Below are positions 1 to 6,667 of a stretch of DNA of 10,011 nt, piece after piece; positions within the stretch are counted from its first letter, which is position 1; each line of letters begins with the position of its first letter. A program made the position numbers and the translations under genes. This DNA is from CAVTAE01 sp051649365 (lineage in GTDB: Bacteria; Deinococcota; Deinococci; Deinococcales; Trueperaceae), in contig JBOFGY010000072.1 in the NCBI GenBank assembly GCA_051649365.1, forward strand, positions 1 to 10,011, written 5' to 3'. The notes below the pieces were generated by a model, which did not search any database, was not told the origin of the DNA, and worked only from the letters and a program-made list of their open reading frames with translations.

Positions 1-1068
1 TTCGCAAAAGATTGGAATATCAAACACGCCATCACGGATATAGGCGAAGCGGTTAACCATCCAGATACAAACGTGGTCGTGCTAGGTTTGCCAAATAATT
101 TGCACCTAGAAGCCGTTAAGCTTGCAGCGAAAGCCGGCAAAGCAATCTTGTCCACGAAACCGCTCGCACGTACAGGTGCAGAAGCAAAAGAAATCTTAGA
201 TATCGTTGAAAAAGCTGGTGTCTTTCACGGTTACCTCGAGGACTTGGTGTATCCGCCTAAAACCTTAAAGGCTCTCGAGTCCGTTCGCAAGGGTGCTGTC
301 GGTAAAGTTCTGTGGGCGCGTTCGCGTGAGACGCACCCTGGTCCACACAGTGACTGGTTTTGGGATAAAAATATTTCCGGCGGTGGTGCCATTATTGATA
401 TGGGTTGCCACTGTATTGAAATTTCACGTAACTATATCGGCAAAGATATTAAACCGCTCGAGGTTATGTGTTGGGCCGATACACAAGTTCACCCCATCGA
501 AGCAGAAGATAGTGCAGTTGGTCTCGTGCGTTACGCAAACGGTGCGATTGGTCAGTTTGAAGTGAGTTGGACGTTTCGTGGTGGTATGGATTTACGCGAT
601 GAAGTCTCGGGAACAGAAGGCACGATTTGGAATAATCACTGGTTACGCACAGGCTTTGAAATGTTCACGACAGGTGTAGGTGACGCTTACGTTGCAGAAA
701 AAGCTGAATCGGATAAAGGCTGGCTTTTCCCTGTTGGTGATGAAGTGGGCGCACTTGGTTACACTGAAATGTTTGCGGATATGTTTAACGCTATGGATGA
801 AAAACGTAAACCGATGGAAGATTTTTATGATGGCTATATTGTCAATGCCATCATGGACGCAGCCTATAAATCAGTAGAAAGCAAAAAATGGGAACCTATA
901 CACCTTGAAGTCTGGCGTGGTAAAAGCGAAGAAGAAAGCCGCTCTGAGGGTTTCAAAGAATACGACAAAGACCACTGGCTTATCAAAGAAGAAAAAATGC
1001 CAGATGGACGCAATAAGTTGATTTTGAAAGAGAAGGTGAGCGGGAAGGTTTTGCAAAGAGTGGCGTAA
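1..1068 (+). CDS. Gfo/Idh/MocA family NAD(P)-dependent oxidoreductase, 5' end outside window
   Basis: The reading frame is open from base 1, so the GTG at 73 is internal; 355 codons are visible and probably 30-40 N-terminal residues, including the Gly-rich nucleotide-binding loop, lie upstream. Family enzymes oxidise or reduce a sugar or polyol hydroxyl with NAD(P) in the cytoplasm. In window residue numbering, a STKPLA segment at 51-56 stands where the family has EKP (catalytic-site Lys53; Thr replaces the usual Glu). The GGGAIIDMGCH segment at 127-137 holds the conserved Asp133 and His137. The C-terminal part (about 110-340) reads as the alpha/beta substrate domain. The tail after about residue 300 is charged and somewhat long. 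It stops with TAA at 1066-1068. The substrate cannot be told from sequence; the sugar importer downstream makes a carbohydrate role plausible. Three of its Leu-Glu pairs are written CTCGAG. Confidence 0.88.
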   Translation, partial: FAKDWNIKHAITDIGEAVNHPDTNVVVLGLPNNLHLEAVKLAAKAGKAILSTKPLARTGAEAKEILDIVEKAGVFHGYLEDLVYPPKTLKALESVRKGAVGKVLWARSRETHPGPHSDWFWDKNISGGGAIIDMGCHCIEISRNYIGKDIKPLEVMCWADTQVHPIEAEDSAVGLVRYANGAIGQFEVSWTFRGGMDLRDEVSGTEGTIWNNHWLRTGFEMFTTGVGDAYVAEKAESDKGWLFPVGDEVGALGYTEMFADMFNAMDEKRKPMEDFYDGYIVNAIMDAAYKSVESKKWEPIHLEVWRGKSEEESRSEGFKEYDKDHWLIKEEKMPDGRNKLILKEKVSGKVLQRVA

Positions 1069-1120
1069 GTGTTGCTTCTTTGAAGTGATGAGCTAAAGAG
1101 TATTTGGTTTATCACTTGAT

Positions 1121-1350
1121 TCATCATTGCGAGGAGAAGTGAGTAAGACATGGCGAAGTGTTAATATCATTTGTAGAAAACTACCGACGAAGCAATTTCA
1201 CTTCAATAATTACTCGGGAAGAGCTTTTACAAAACTTATAAAGGTTCTTTTCTGTAAAAACACACGTTAGATAGCTTGCTTCGGGGGGGCAGTAACGTCT
1301 AGCTGAGTTAGTGTTAGAACGCACTTTCTGTACCTTGCAATGACGAAACA
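1121..1350. repeat. Degenerate inverted-repeat element in the gap before the MetE-like gene
   Basis: The 302-base gap between the oxidoreductase and the MetE-like gene has no convincing ORF. It contains TCATTGC at 1124-1130 and its exact reverse complement GCAATGA at 1337-1343. Inside lie ATTGCGAGGAG (1126-1136) and GACGAAGCAAT (1186-1196). These resemble the widespread intergenic repeats whose ends read roughly CATTGCGAGGAG...GACGAAGCAATC in many bacterial genomes, with extra sequence here. I infer a decayed, non-coding dispersed repeat. Copies elsewhere in the genome cannot be seen from this window. Confidence 0.4.
1225..1259. promoter_or_regulatory. Inverted repeat upstream of the MetE-like gene
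   Basis: TTTTACA (1225-1231) is matched by TGTAAAA (1253-1259). Between them AACTT and AGGTT can pair with one G-T wobble, giving a possible two-step stem around TATAAA. It sits about 110 bases before the start at 1371, so it could be an operator or a leader hairpin. It may equally be part of the surrounding degenerate repeat. The sequence shows only the symmetry. Confidence 0.2.
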
Positions 1351-1370
1351 TTTCTTAATAGGACATGACT

Positions 1371-2405
1371 ATGAATGAGCAAAAACCTTTACGTACTACC
1401 GTGATTGGCAGTTACCCTTTTCCAAGTTGGCTCGAGCTAGCTTCACAGAACTTAGACAAATTTGGCTCGGACGACATTAAAGAAATGCAAGATGACGCGG
1501 TGATTGCTGCGGTGCATGACCAAGTGATGGCTGGTTTGGATGTTATTACGGATGGTGAACAAACCCGTTTTGATTTTAATTTGTCGTTTTATGGTTATCT
1601 TTCGGGACTTGGTGAAGCCGAGCCTTCGCGCCGCAACTTCGGGCCACCTGCTCACGACCAACGCGGTATGCATGACATTATTGGCGCACTAAGTGCGCCA
1701 CGTGGTTTAGGTGTCGTCGAGGAATTTGAGCGTCTGAAGCGTCTCGCACCTTCTGGTTTCATTCTCAAAGCAAGCGTGCCAGGGCCCTACACACTAAGTG
1801 GCAGACTCAATCCCAATAAGCAATACAAAGACCGCATGGCGGTTACGGAAGCACTCGTACCGATTGTGAGGAAAGAACTCGAGGCTCTTGTCGCCGCAGG
1901 CTGTCAAGAAATCACCGTAGATGAACCTTCAATGAGTTGCTACGCCTACAAAAGCGACACGAAAAAGTTTGTAGATGTTTTTAACCGCACTGTGGAAACC
2001 GTGGTGGGTAAAACCTATTTATCTACACACTTCTGCTTCGGTAACTACAAAGGTCATCCCGTTGGTAAACGCCAATATGCCCCCATGTTTCCAGACTTTT
2101 TAGACTTCACGGTTGATGAAATGCACGTTGAGATGGCGAATAGGGAATATGCGGAATTAGAAGTGATTGGAGAAATTGCTAAACGTTGTAATGTTGCGGT
2201 AGGTGTTATTGATGTGAAAAGCTATCACATCGAAACACCAGATGAAATCGCCGAGCGAGTCAAGCAATGTTTGCAGTATGTGCCACCCGAGAAACTTTCC
2301 TTGGCACCAGACTGTGGACTGAGCCAGACAGCGCGGTGGGCAGCGAAGCAGAAGCTTGAAAATATGGTGTTGGCTGTAAATGAAATAAGGCAAGGGATGG
2401 GTTAA
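1371..2405 (+). CDS. Short (core) MetE-type cobalamin-independent methionine synthase family protein
   Basis: This 344-residue protein matches the C-terminal catalytic half of MetE only; classical MetE is about 750 residues with two related barrels. Family members move a methyl group to a thiol (homocysteine in methionine synthesis) using a bound zinc. Numbered from ATG 1371, the ligands fit an H-x-C, E, C pattern: His220 and Cys222 in THFCF, Glu254 in HVEM and Cys315 in APDCGLS. A VDEPSM segment (Asp184-Glu185) matches the conserved substrate-side DEP motif, and the N-terminus RTTVIGSYP is typical. I chose ATG 1371 because AGGA at 1360-1363 lies 7 bases before it; ATG 1365 in the same frame is too close to that site. 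The SUKH gene begins 2 bases after its stop. The methyl donor is not determinable here, and short family members can act on other thiols such as coenzyme-M-like compounds. No SAM or cobalamin riboswitch is evident upstream. Confidence 0.85.
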   Translation: MNEQKPLRTTVIGSYPFPSWLELASQNLDKFGSDDIKEMQDDAVIAAVHDQVMAGLDVITDGEQTRFDFNLSFYGYLSGLGEAEPSRRNFGPPAHDQRGMHDIIGALSAPRGLGVVEEFERLKRLAPSGFILKASVPGPYTLSGRLNPNKQYKDRMAVTEALVPIVRKELEALVAAGCQEITVDEPSMSCYAYKSDTKKFVDVFNRTVETVVGKTYLSTHFCFGNYKGHPVGKRQYAPMFPDFLDFTVDEMHVEMANREYAELEVIGEIAKRCNVAVGVIDVKSYHIETPDEIAERVKQCLQYVPPEKLSLAPDCGLSQTARWAAKQKLENMVLAVNEIRQGMG

Positions 2406-2407
2406 AA

Positions 2408-2998
2408 ATGAATATTTCTATAGAGCCTAAACGCTTTTTTCGAACCTTCAAGAAAAAAAGCGAAAATTTTTGGGAGACGATTGAAATTGATCCTACCCTT
2501 TATGGTTTTCAAATTCATCAAAATACAAAATGGCTCCCTGGGTTAGCAAAAAACGAAATAGCCAGTTACGAAAAGGAGCTTGGTTTTAAGTTCCCCGAAA
2601 TTTATAAAGAATTTCTAAGTTGTATGAATGGTACGGATAAATCGAGTGTAAACATTTATGGGGAAAGTGGAGAAGAATATCAGTACGCTCCAGGCTATTA
2701 TTCCTTTCCAAAAGATTTAGAAGTGGTAGAGGAGCAAATAGGGTGGATTTACGAGGCTTGTGAGATTACAAAAGAAGAGGTTGAGGAGAAGCAATTACCT
2801 CATATCATTCCGATAGTTGGGCATCGTTGTCTTATTGCTGACCGTTGTGATACTTACCCCGTTTTGTCTATGTATGGACGTGATATCATTTTGTATGCGT
2901 CTAATTTGCAAAACTTTTTAGTAAATGATGTTTTTCATAAGCATGCTCTAGGAGAGAACTTGTCTGATATAAAAGTGAAGTTTTGGTTAGAGCAATAG
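2408..2998 (+). CDS. SMI1/KNR4 (SUKH) domain protein, probable immunity protein
   Basis: The 196-residue protein carries the SUKH signature at about residues 42-75: WLPG, then an acidic helix, LGFKFPEIYKEFL (58-70) and NG (74-75). SUKH proteins commonly act as cytoplasmic immunity proteins that bind and neutralise polymorphic toxins, often nucleases. An unusual stretch of about 40 residues rich in Lys, Arg and aromatic residues precedes the domain. The ATG lies 2 bases after the stop of the MetE-like gene, so it may be co-translated from that mRNA. Its composition is more AT-rich than its neighbours, its Glu and Lys codons are mostly GAA/AAA, and it has no CTCGAG, unlike nearly every larger gene here. 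This suggests later acquisition. No toxin gene is visible; a decayed Imm8-like gene follows directly, as in toxin-less arrays of immunity genes. Confidence 0.82.
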   Translation: MNISIEPKRFFRTFKKKSENFWETIEIDPTLYGFQIHQNTKWLPGLAKNEIASYEKELGFKFPEIYKEFLSCMNGTDKSSVNIYGESGEEYQYAPGYYSFPKDLEVVEEQIGWIYEACEITKEEVEEKQLPHIIPIVGHRCLIADRCDTYPVLSMYGRDIILYASNLQNFLVNDVFHKHALGENLSDIKVKFWLEQ

Positions 2999-3004
2999 AA
3001 AATT

Positions 3005-3357
3005 GTGAAAATAAAACTTCTAAACCCCGAACTTAAATCTTTATCGAGTTCTGATTTGGATTATGGACGACTGCCGTTCAACCCTGAAGTTTTTACCGTT
3101 TATATGTTTGCAGATATTTGGTGTTCAGGGTGAAGGGGGGCAGATATGTTTGGTTTCACTGTCACACCATCAAGTGCTCTTAATAGAAATATGTCCTTTC
3201 GTTGGGAGAAACGAGGGAAATTGCTGCTAAGAATTTAACAGTTAAAAAGGCAGTAGGTAAACTGCTCGAGAGCTGCTCAGGTGTTTCATGGTGGCAAATT
3301 GCAGAAGAATTGAACAAGGAAATGTGTTGGGAGTATTCCAACGATAAAGAGAACTAA
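3005..3357 (+). pseudogene. Imm8-like immunity protein, broken by a stop and a frameshift
   Basis: From GTG 3005 the frame encodes PELKSLSSSDLDY...PFNPEVF, then meets TGA at 3131-3133. The same frame continues with ADMFGFTVTPSSAL to a TAA at 3236-3238. The +2 frame, open after a TAG at 3184-3186, then carries KKAVGKLLESCSGVSWWQI...CWEYSND and ends at TAA 3355-3357. Put together, these pieces resemble my memory of the Imm8 family: an N-terminal 'LKSL-SPD' start, a 'P-D-P-FGF' strand pair, 'SF-FTVCTP', and a C-terminal 'Y-ESCEG-SWEEIA' helix before 'WEF-DY'. The family assignment rests on recall and needs a profile search. The gene starts 6 bases after the SUKH stop, so two immunity genes were probably adjacent. 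One premature stop plus one frameshift make it non-functional unless sequencing errors are involved. Confidence 0.55.
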
Positions 3358-3429
3358 GGCTTTACAAATATGTTCTCTAGTGAATAACATGGCACAGTAT
3401 GTTTGGACTTTCTACTAAACCATTACTGA

Positions 3430-4044
3430 TTCCAAAATTGTAAAGATAAAGATTTTCTCTCAGACGTTCGAGAAATAAGCAAAGACAGTAAATTTCTACA
3501 CCTTTGGTGGCTAGGTCAAAGCGGCTTCCTCATTCAATATCAAAATAACCACTTACTCCTAGACCCCTACCTATCTGACTCACTTACAAAAAAATACGAA
3601 AGCACTACCAAGCCCCACGTTCGTATGACCGAGCGTGTGATTGCACCAGAACGTTTAGATTGTATTGATGTTGTAACATCGTCCCACAACCACACGGATC
3701 ATTTGGATGCAGAAACACTACTACCATTGATGCAAATCAACCCTGAATTAAAAATCATCATATCTAAAGCAAACCTCGAGTTCGCTGCGAATTGCCTACA
3801 AATTTCAACCGAGCGTCTCACACCCATCACGCATGGGCGTGAGTCCTCGAGGGGTGTGGCGGGAAATCTCTCAGGGGCAGAAGCTGCACAACTTGCCAAA
3901 AACATTAGCGCAAAACTTGTCGTGCCGTGTCACTATAACATGTTTGAATTTAATACTGTTTCTCCTGATGATTTTGTGAATGTAGCGGAAAAGATAGGAC
4001 AGCCGTACTACGTTTTGCAAAACGGTGAGCGGTTGAGTTTATAG
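3430..4044 (+). pseudogene. UlaG-like MBL-fold metallohydrolase with an internal deletion and no start codon
   Basis: The frame is open from 3430 (after TGA 3427-3429) to TAG 4042-4044. It reads like an MBL-fold hydrolase: LWWLGQSGFLIQ, LLLDPYLSDSLTKKY, PHVRMTERVIAP and the metal-binding HNHTDH motif (3685-3702), ending VVPCHYNMFEFNTVSPDDF and GQPYYVLQNGERLSL. No ATG, GTG or TTG lies in frame before the ATG at 3625, which would drop the first beta strands. The middle is also missing. HGRESS runs straight into RGVAGNLSGAEAAQLAK near 3840-3855, whereas full-length relatives as I recall them have about 80 residues there, including the second metal His and the HSGD aspartate strand. The deletion kept the frame, and a CTCGAG (3846-3851) sits at the junction. 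Without those metal ligands the product should be inactive. The parent would be about 280 residues. Confidence 0.8.
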
Positions 4045-4086
4045 TTTTGTAACAAGCAGAGGTTGAAGCTTTTGTGGAAATGAATG

Positions 4087-4132
4087 TAGTTGATTTGCAA
4101 ATTGCATGAAGGACCATTTTCTGGTACAACTA
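4087..4132. promoter_or_regulatory. Nested palindromes upstream of the sugar importer operon
   Basis: The 149-base gap before the ATPase gene contains a perfect 10-base palindrome, ATTTGCAAAT (4093-4102). It is flanked by TAGTTG (4087-4092) and its reverse complement CAACTA (4127-4132). A small ACCA/TGGT hairpin lies inside this outer pair. A 10-base palindrome about 90 bases ahead of a sugar transporter could be an operator for a LacI-type or similar regulator. No regulator gene or clear -35/-10 pair is visible, so this is only a candidate. Confidence 0.25.
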
Positions 4133-4193
4133 GCGTTAACAAAGCAATGAGGTCTGGGGCGTTTGTAAGCTAAGGTGAGTGGGGAAGGGTCAC

Positions 4194-5720
4194 GTGTTAG
4201 CGGCGAGGAATATTACCAAGAGTTATGGGGCAGTGCAAGCTTTGATAGAAGGAAATCTCGAGGTCAAAGCTGGTGAAGTTATTGCGCTTCTTGGTGCAAA
4301 CGGTAGTGGTAAAAGCACCCTCAGTAAAATTATTACGGGTGTTGTCGCACCGTCATCAGGTGAACTAACGCTCAATGGCGAAGTGGTGAATTTTGTATCG
4401 CCGTATGCTGCTAAGAAAAAAGGCATCACAGCGGTGTATCAAGAGCTTAGTTTAGTTCCTGATATGACCGTAGCGGAAAATATTTTCTTAGGTCACGAGC
4501 CAAATGGGTTTGGGCAGATTAAGTGGCGCACGGTTAAACAAACAGCAGAAACACTACTAGGCCTATTCAAGGAAACACTCGCCCTTACAGTTACACCAGA
4601 TACACCTGTAAATGAGTTGTCACCAAGTGAACGACAAATTATTGAAATTCTTAAAGCCTTGAGCTTGCAACCAAAAATCCTTATTCTCGATGAAGCCACG
4701 GCAAGTTTAGATAGTAAACAAGTGGACAAACTTTTTGAACTTGTCAAAATCTGGAAAGTGCAAAATATGGCCCTCGTGTTTGTGTCTCATCGTATGGAAG
4801 AAATTTTTCGGATTGCAGATAAGGCTGTGGTGTTACGCAATGGAAAAACCGTTGGTAATGTTTTTATGAAAGAAACGAATGAGCGCGAACTTGTTAAGCT
4901 TATGGTTGGTGACATAACAACGCCACACGGCAATAAAACACCGATGAGTAGACGCGGTGAAGCAAGGCTCAAAGTAAGTAACTTAAAAACTAAAATGTTG
5001 AAAGGGGTTTCATTCGATTTACAAGCGGGTGAGCTTTTGGGGCTTGGTGGTTTGCAAGGTCAGGGTCAAGAAGATTTGTTGTTGACACTCTTTGGTGCAA
5101 TCCCCTCGAGCGGTCATATCACCTTTTTAAGTCAAGCTGCAAAGTTTAATAACCCACGCCAAGCGATGAAACAAGGTGTCGCCTACGTGCCTGGTGACAG
5201 AGGTCGCCAAGGTTTATTGATGATTCGTTCAATTCTCGAGAACCTCCATCTTCCATCGTGGTTAAATTACGGCTTTCCGATTCGGCAAATCCGTGCGAGA
5301 AAAGATGCCTCGGAAGCAGCACAAAACTTAAGTCTCAAAATGTCTTCGCTTGACGCGCCCGTGAGTAGTCTTAGTGGTGGTAACGCACAAAAAGTTGTGA
5401 TTGGCAAGTGGTTACTGCGTCAACCTAAATTATTACTTTTGAATGATCCAGCAAAGGGTGTAGATGTTGGCTCGAAGGCAGAGTTTTATAGCTTGCTCGA
5501 GAACCTCCAAAACTCGGGTACGTCTATCATTCTTTACAGCAGTGATGACGACGAACTCCTCGGTCTTTGTCATCGACTCCTTGTTTTACAAGACGGGCAG
5601 ATAAGCGCAGAATTGCAAGCGGATACCTTGACAAAAGAACACTTGGTGTCTGCAAGTATGGTGAGTCAACCGCTCTCTATAAAGAGCCAGGTTCAAAATA
5701 ACTTGGGTGAAAGCGTATGA
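4194..5720 (+). CDS. Sugar ABC importer ATP-binding protein, two fused ATPase domains (RbsA/MglA type)
   Basis: This protein powers carbohydrate import by binding two membrane permeases on the cytoplasmic side. Numbered from GTG 4194 (508 residues, usual family length), domain 1 has Walker A GANGSGKST (34-42), a variant signature LSPSERQ (142-148), Walker B ILILDEA (162-168) and switch His199. Domain 2 has a degenerate loop LGGLQGQGQ (284-292) in place of Walker A, an intact LSGGNAQK signature (393-400) and NDP instead of the usual DEP in LLLLNDPAKGVDVG (413-426). A degenerate second Walker A is typical of this family, so domain 1 is probably the main ATPase. I prefer GTG 4194 because GGGGAAGGG (4181-4189) precedes it and the N-terminus VLAARNITKSYG fits relatives; GTG 4179 in the same frame is possible. 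Its TGA overlaps the permease start (ATGA, 5717-5720). Confidence 0.9.
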   Translation: MLAARNITKSYGAVQALIEGNLEVKAGEVIALLGANGSGKSTLSKIITGVVAPSSGELTLNGEVVNFVSPYAAKKKGITAVYQELSLVPDMTVAENIFLGHEPNGFGQIKWRTVKQTAETLLGLFKETLALTVTPDTPVNELSPSERQIIEILKALSLQPKILILDEATASLDSKQVDKLFELVKIWKVQNMALVFVSHRMEEIFRIADKAVVLRNGKTVGNVFMKETNERELVKLMVGDITTPHGNKTPMSRRGEARLKVSNLKTKMLKGVSFDLQAGELLGLGGLQGQGQEDLLLTLFGAIPSSGHITFLSQAAKFNNPRQAMKQGVAYVPGDRGRQGLLMIRSILENLHLPSWLNYGFPIRQIRARKDASEAAQNLSLKMSSLDAPVSSLSGGNAQKVVIGKWLLRQPKLLLLNDPAKGVDVGSKAEFYSLLENLQNSGTSIILYSSDDDELLGLCHRLLVLQDGQISAELQADTLTKEHLVSASMVSQPLSIKSQVQNNLGESV

Positions 5721-6667
5721 AGAAATTCTTACGCACAAACCCTTATCTCTTTTCGCTGCTTTTGGCGATTATCCTGATTATCATCAGTGTAGTGCTGCAA
5801 GATAAGTTTTTTAGACCTGGTGTCCTTAGCAGTAACTTACGTGGACTTTTGCCACTCATGTTTTTAGCCATTGGTCAAGTGATGGTGATTATTGGTGGTG
5901 GTATTGATTTATCCGTGGGTGCCATTGTTTCACTTGTCAATGCAGTTCTTGTTACGCTCATTACGCCAGAATCTTCAGCGGCGCAAGTTGCGTTCACCAT
6001 TCTTGCCGCGTGTGGTGTTGGGTTGCTTGCAGGTTTAATCAACGGACTTTGTATTGCCTTGTTGCGTCTTCAGCCGATTGTTACAACGTACGCAACGAGT
6101 TTTGTTTTTGCAGGATTAGCTTTGCTGGTTTTGCCGCGCCCTGGTGGGGCGTTACCGCAAAGTCTGCCACAATTTTACCGTGCGCTGCCTTACGGCATTC
6201 CACTGGCGATTTTTGTTATTGCTGTTGTGTTGCTCCTTTGGAGGTTTATTCGTAATAGTCGTTACGGGCAATATATTTATGCCCTGGGTGGCAGTGCGGA
6301 AGCTGCTTACACAACAGGTCTCCCTGTGACACGTTTGCGCCTTAGTGTGTATCTCTTCGCGGGGTTTTGTGCAGCACTCGCTGCTCTTGCGCTGACGCTC
6401 GAGACTGGCAGTGGCAGCCCACGCAGTGGTGATTCGATGACACTTGATTCAGTGGTTGCTGTTGTCCTTGGTGGTACACGTCTCAGTGGTGGTCAAGGCG
6501 GAATTGTTGGCACGATTCTAGGTGTGGCTATTTTGCGCCTCATTCGTCCGATTGTTTCGTTTTCTGGAATTGATAGCGATTATCAAACTTTGCTTAATGC
6601 CCTTATTATCATGCTAGCTTTAGCTGCACCTGGGCTTTTCAATGTGTTACGGAGGCGAAAACTGTGA
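5717..6667 (+). CDS. Sugar ABC importer permease 1 (RbsC/BPD_transp_2 family)
   Basis: This is a 316-residue hydrophobic inner-membrane protein with about 8-10 likely membrane segments (for example 10-28, 44-60, 67-83, 92-116, 123-140, 161-177, 209-228, 242-275 and 290-308). Family marks are GGIDLSVGAIVSL (61-73), the cytoplasmic coupling region YGQYIYALGG...AAYTTGL (183-202) that contacts the ATPase, and VVLGGTRLSGGQGG (249-262). The start ATG overlaps the ATPase stop by 4 bases and its own TGA overlaps the next permease start by 4 bases, so the three genes are translationally coupled. Two different permeases with one double ATPase resemble the layout of LsrACD, rhamnose or YtfR-YtfT-YjfF importers, which use a permease heterodimer. 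The transported sugar cannot be named, and no substrate-binding protein gene is in view. Confidence 0.9.
   Translation: MKKFLRTNPYLFSLLLAIILIIISVVLQDKFFRPGVLSSNLRGLLPLMFLAIGQVMVIIGGGIDLSVGAIVSLVNAVLVTLITPESSAAQVAFTILAACGVGLLAGLINGLCIALLRLQPIVTTYATSFVFAGLALLVLPRPGGALPQSLPQFYRALPYGIPLAIFVIAVVLLLWRFIRNSRYGQYIYALGGSAEAAYTTGLPVTRLRLSVYLFAGFCAALAALALTLETGSGSPRSGDSMTLDSVVAVVLGGTRLSGGQGGIVGTILGVAILRLIRPIVSFSGIDSDYQTLLNALIIMLALAAPGLFNVLRRRKL

Noticed and set aside
864..1151. Minus-strand reading frames over the end of the Gfo/Idh gene
   Set aside because: They are antisense to a well-supported gene and show no recognisable domain or ribosome site.
1069..1370. SAM or cobalamin riboswitch in front of the MetE-like gene
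   Set aside because: I looked for the conserved core motifs of SAM and cobalamin riboswitches and did not find them; the gap looks like a degenerate inverted-repeat element instead.
3131..3133. TGA recoded as an amino acid (selenocysteine or altered genetic code)
   Set aside because: TGA is a genuine stop in both the ATPase and first permease genes, no SECIS-like hairpin was apparent, and the Imm8-like gene also has a frameshift, so decay is simpler.
5235..5509. 14-base direct repeat CTCGAGAACCTCCA at 5235-5248 and 5496-5509
   Set aside because: Both copies encode Leu-Glu-Asn-Leu in unrelated parts of the same ATPase, so this is explained by similar residues plus the general CTCGAG preference.
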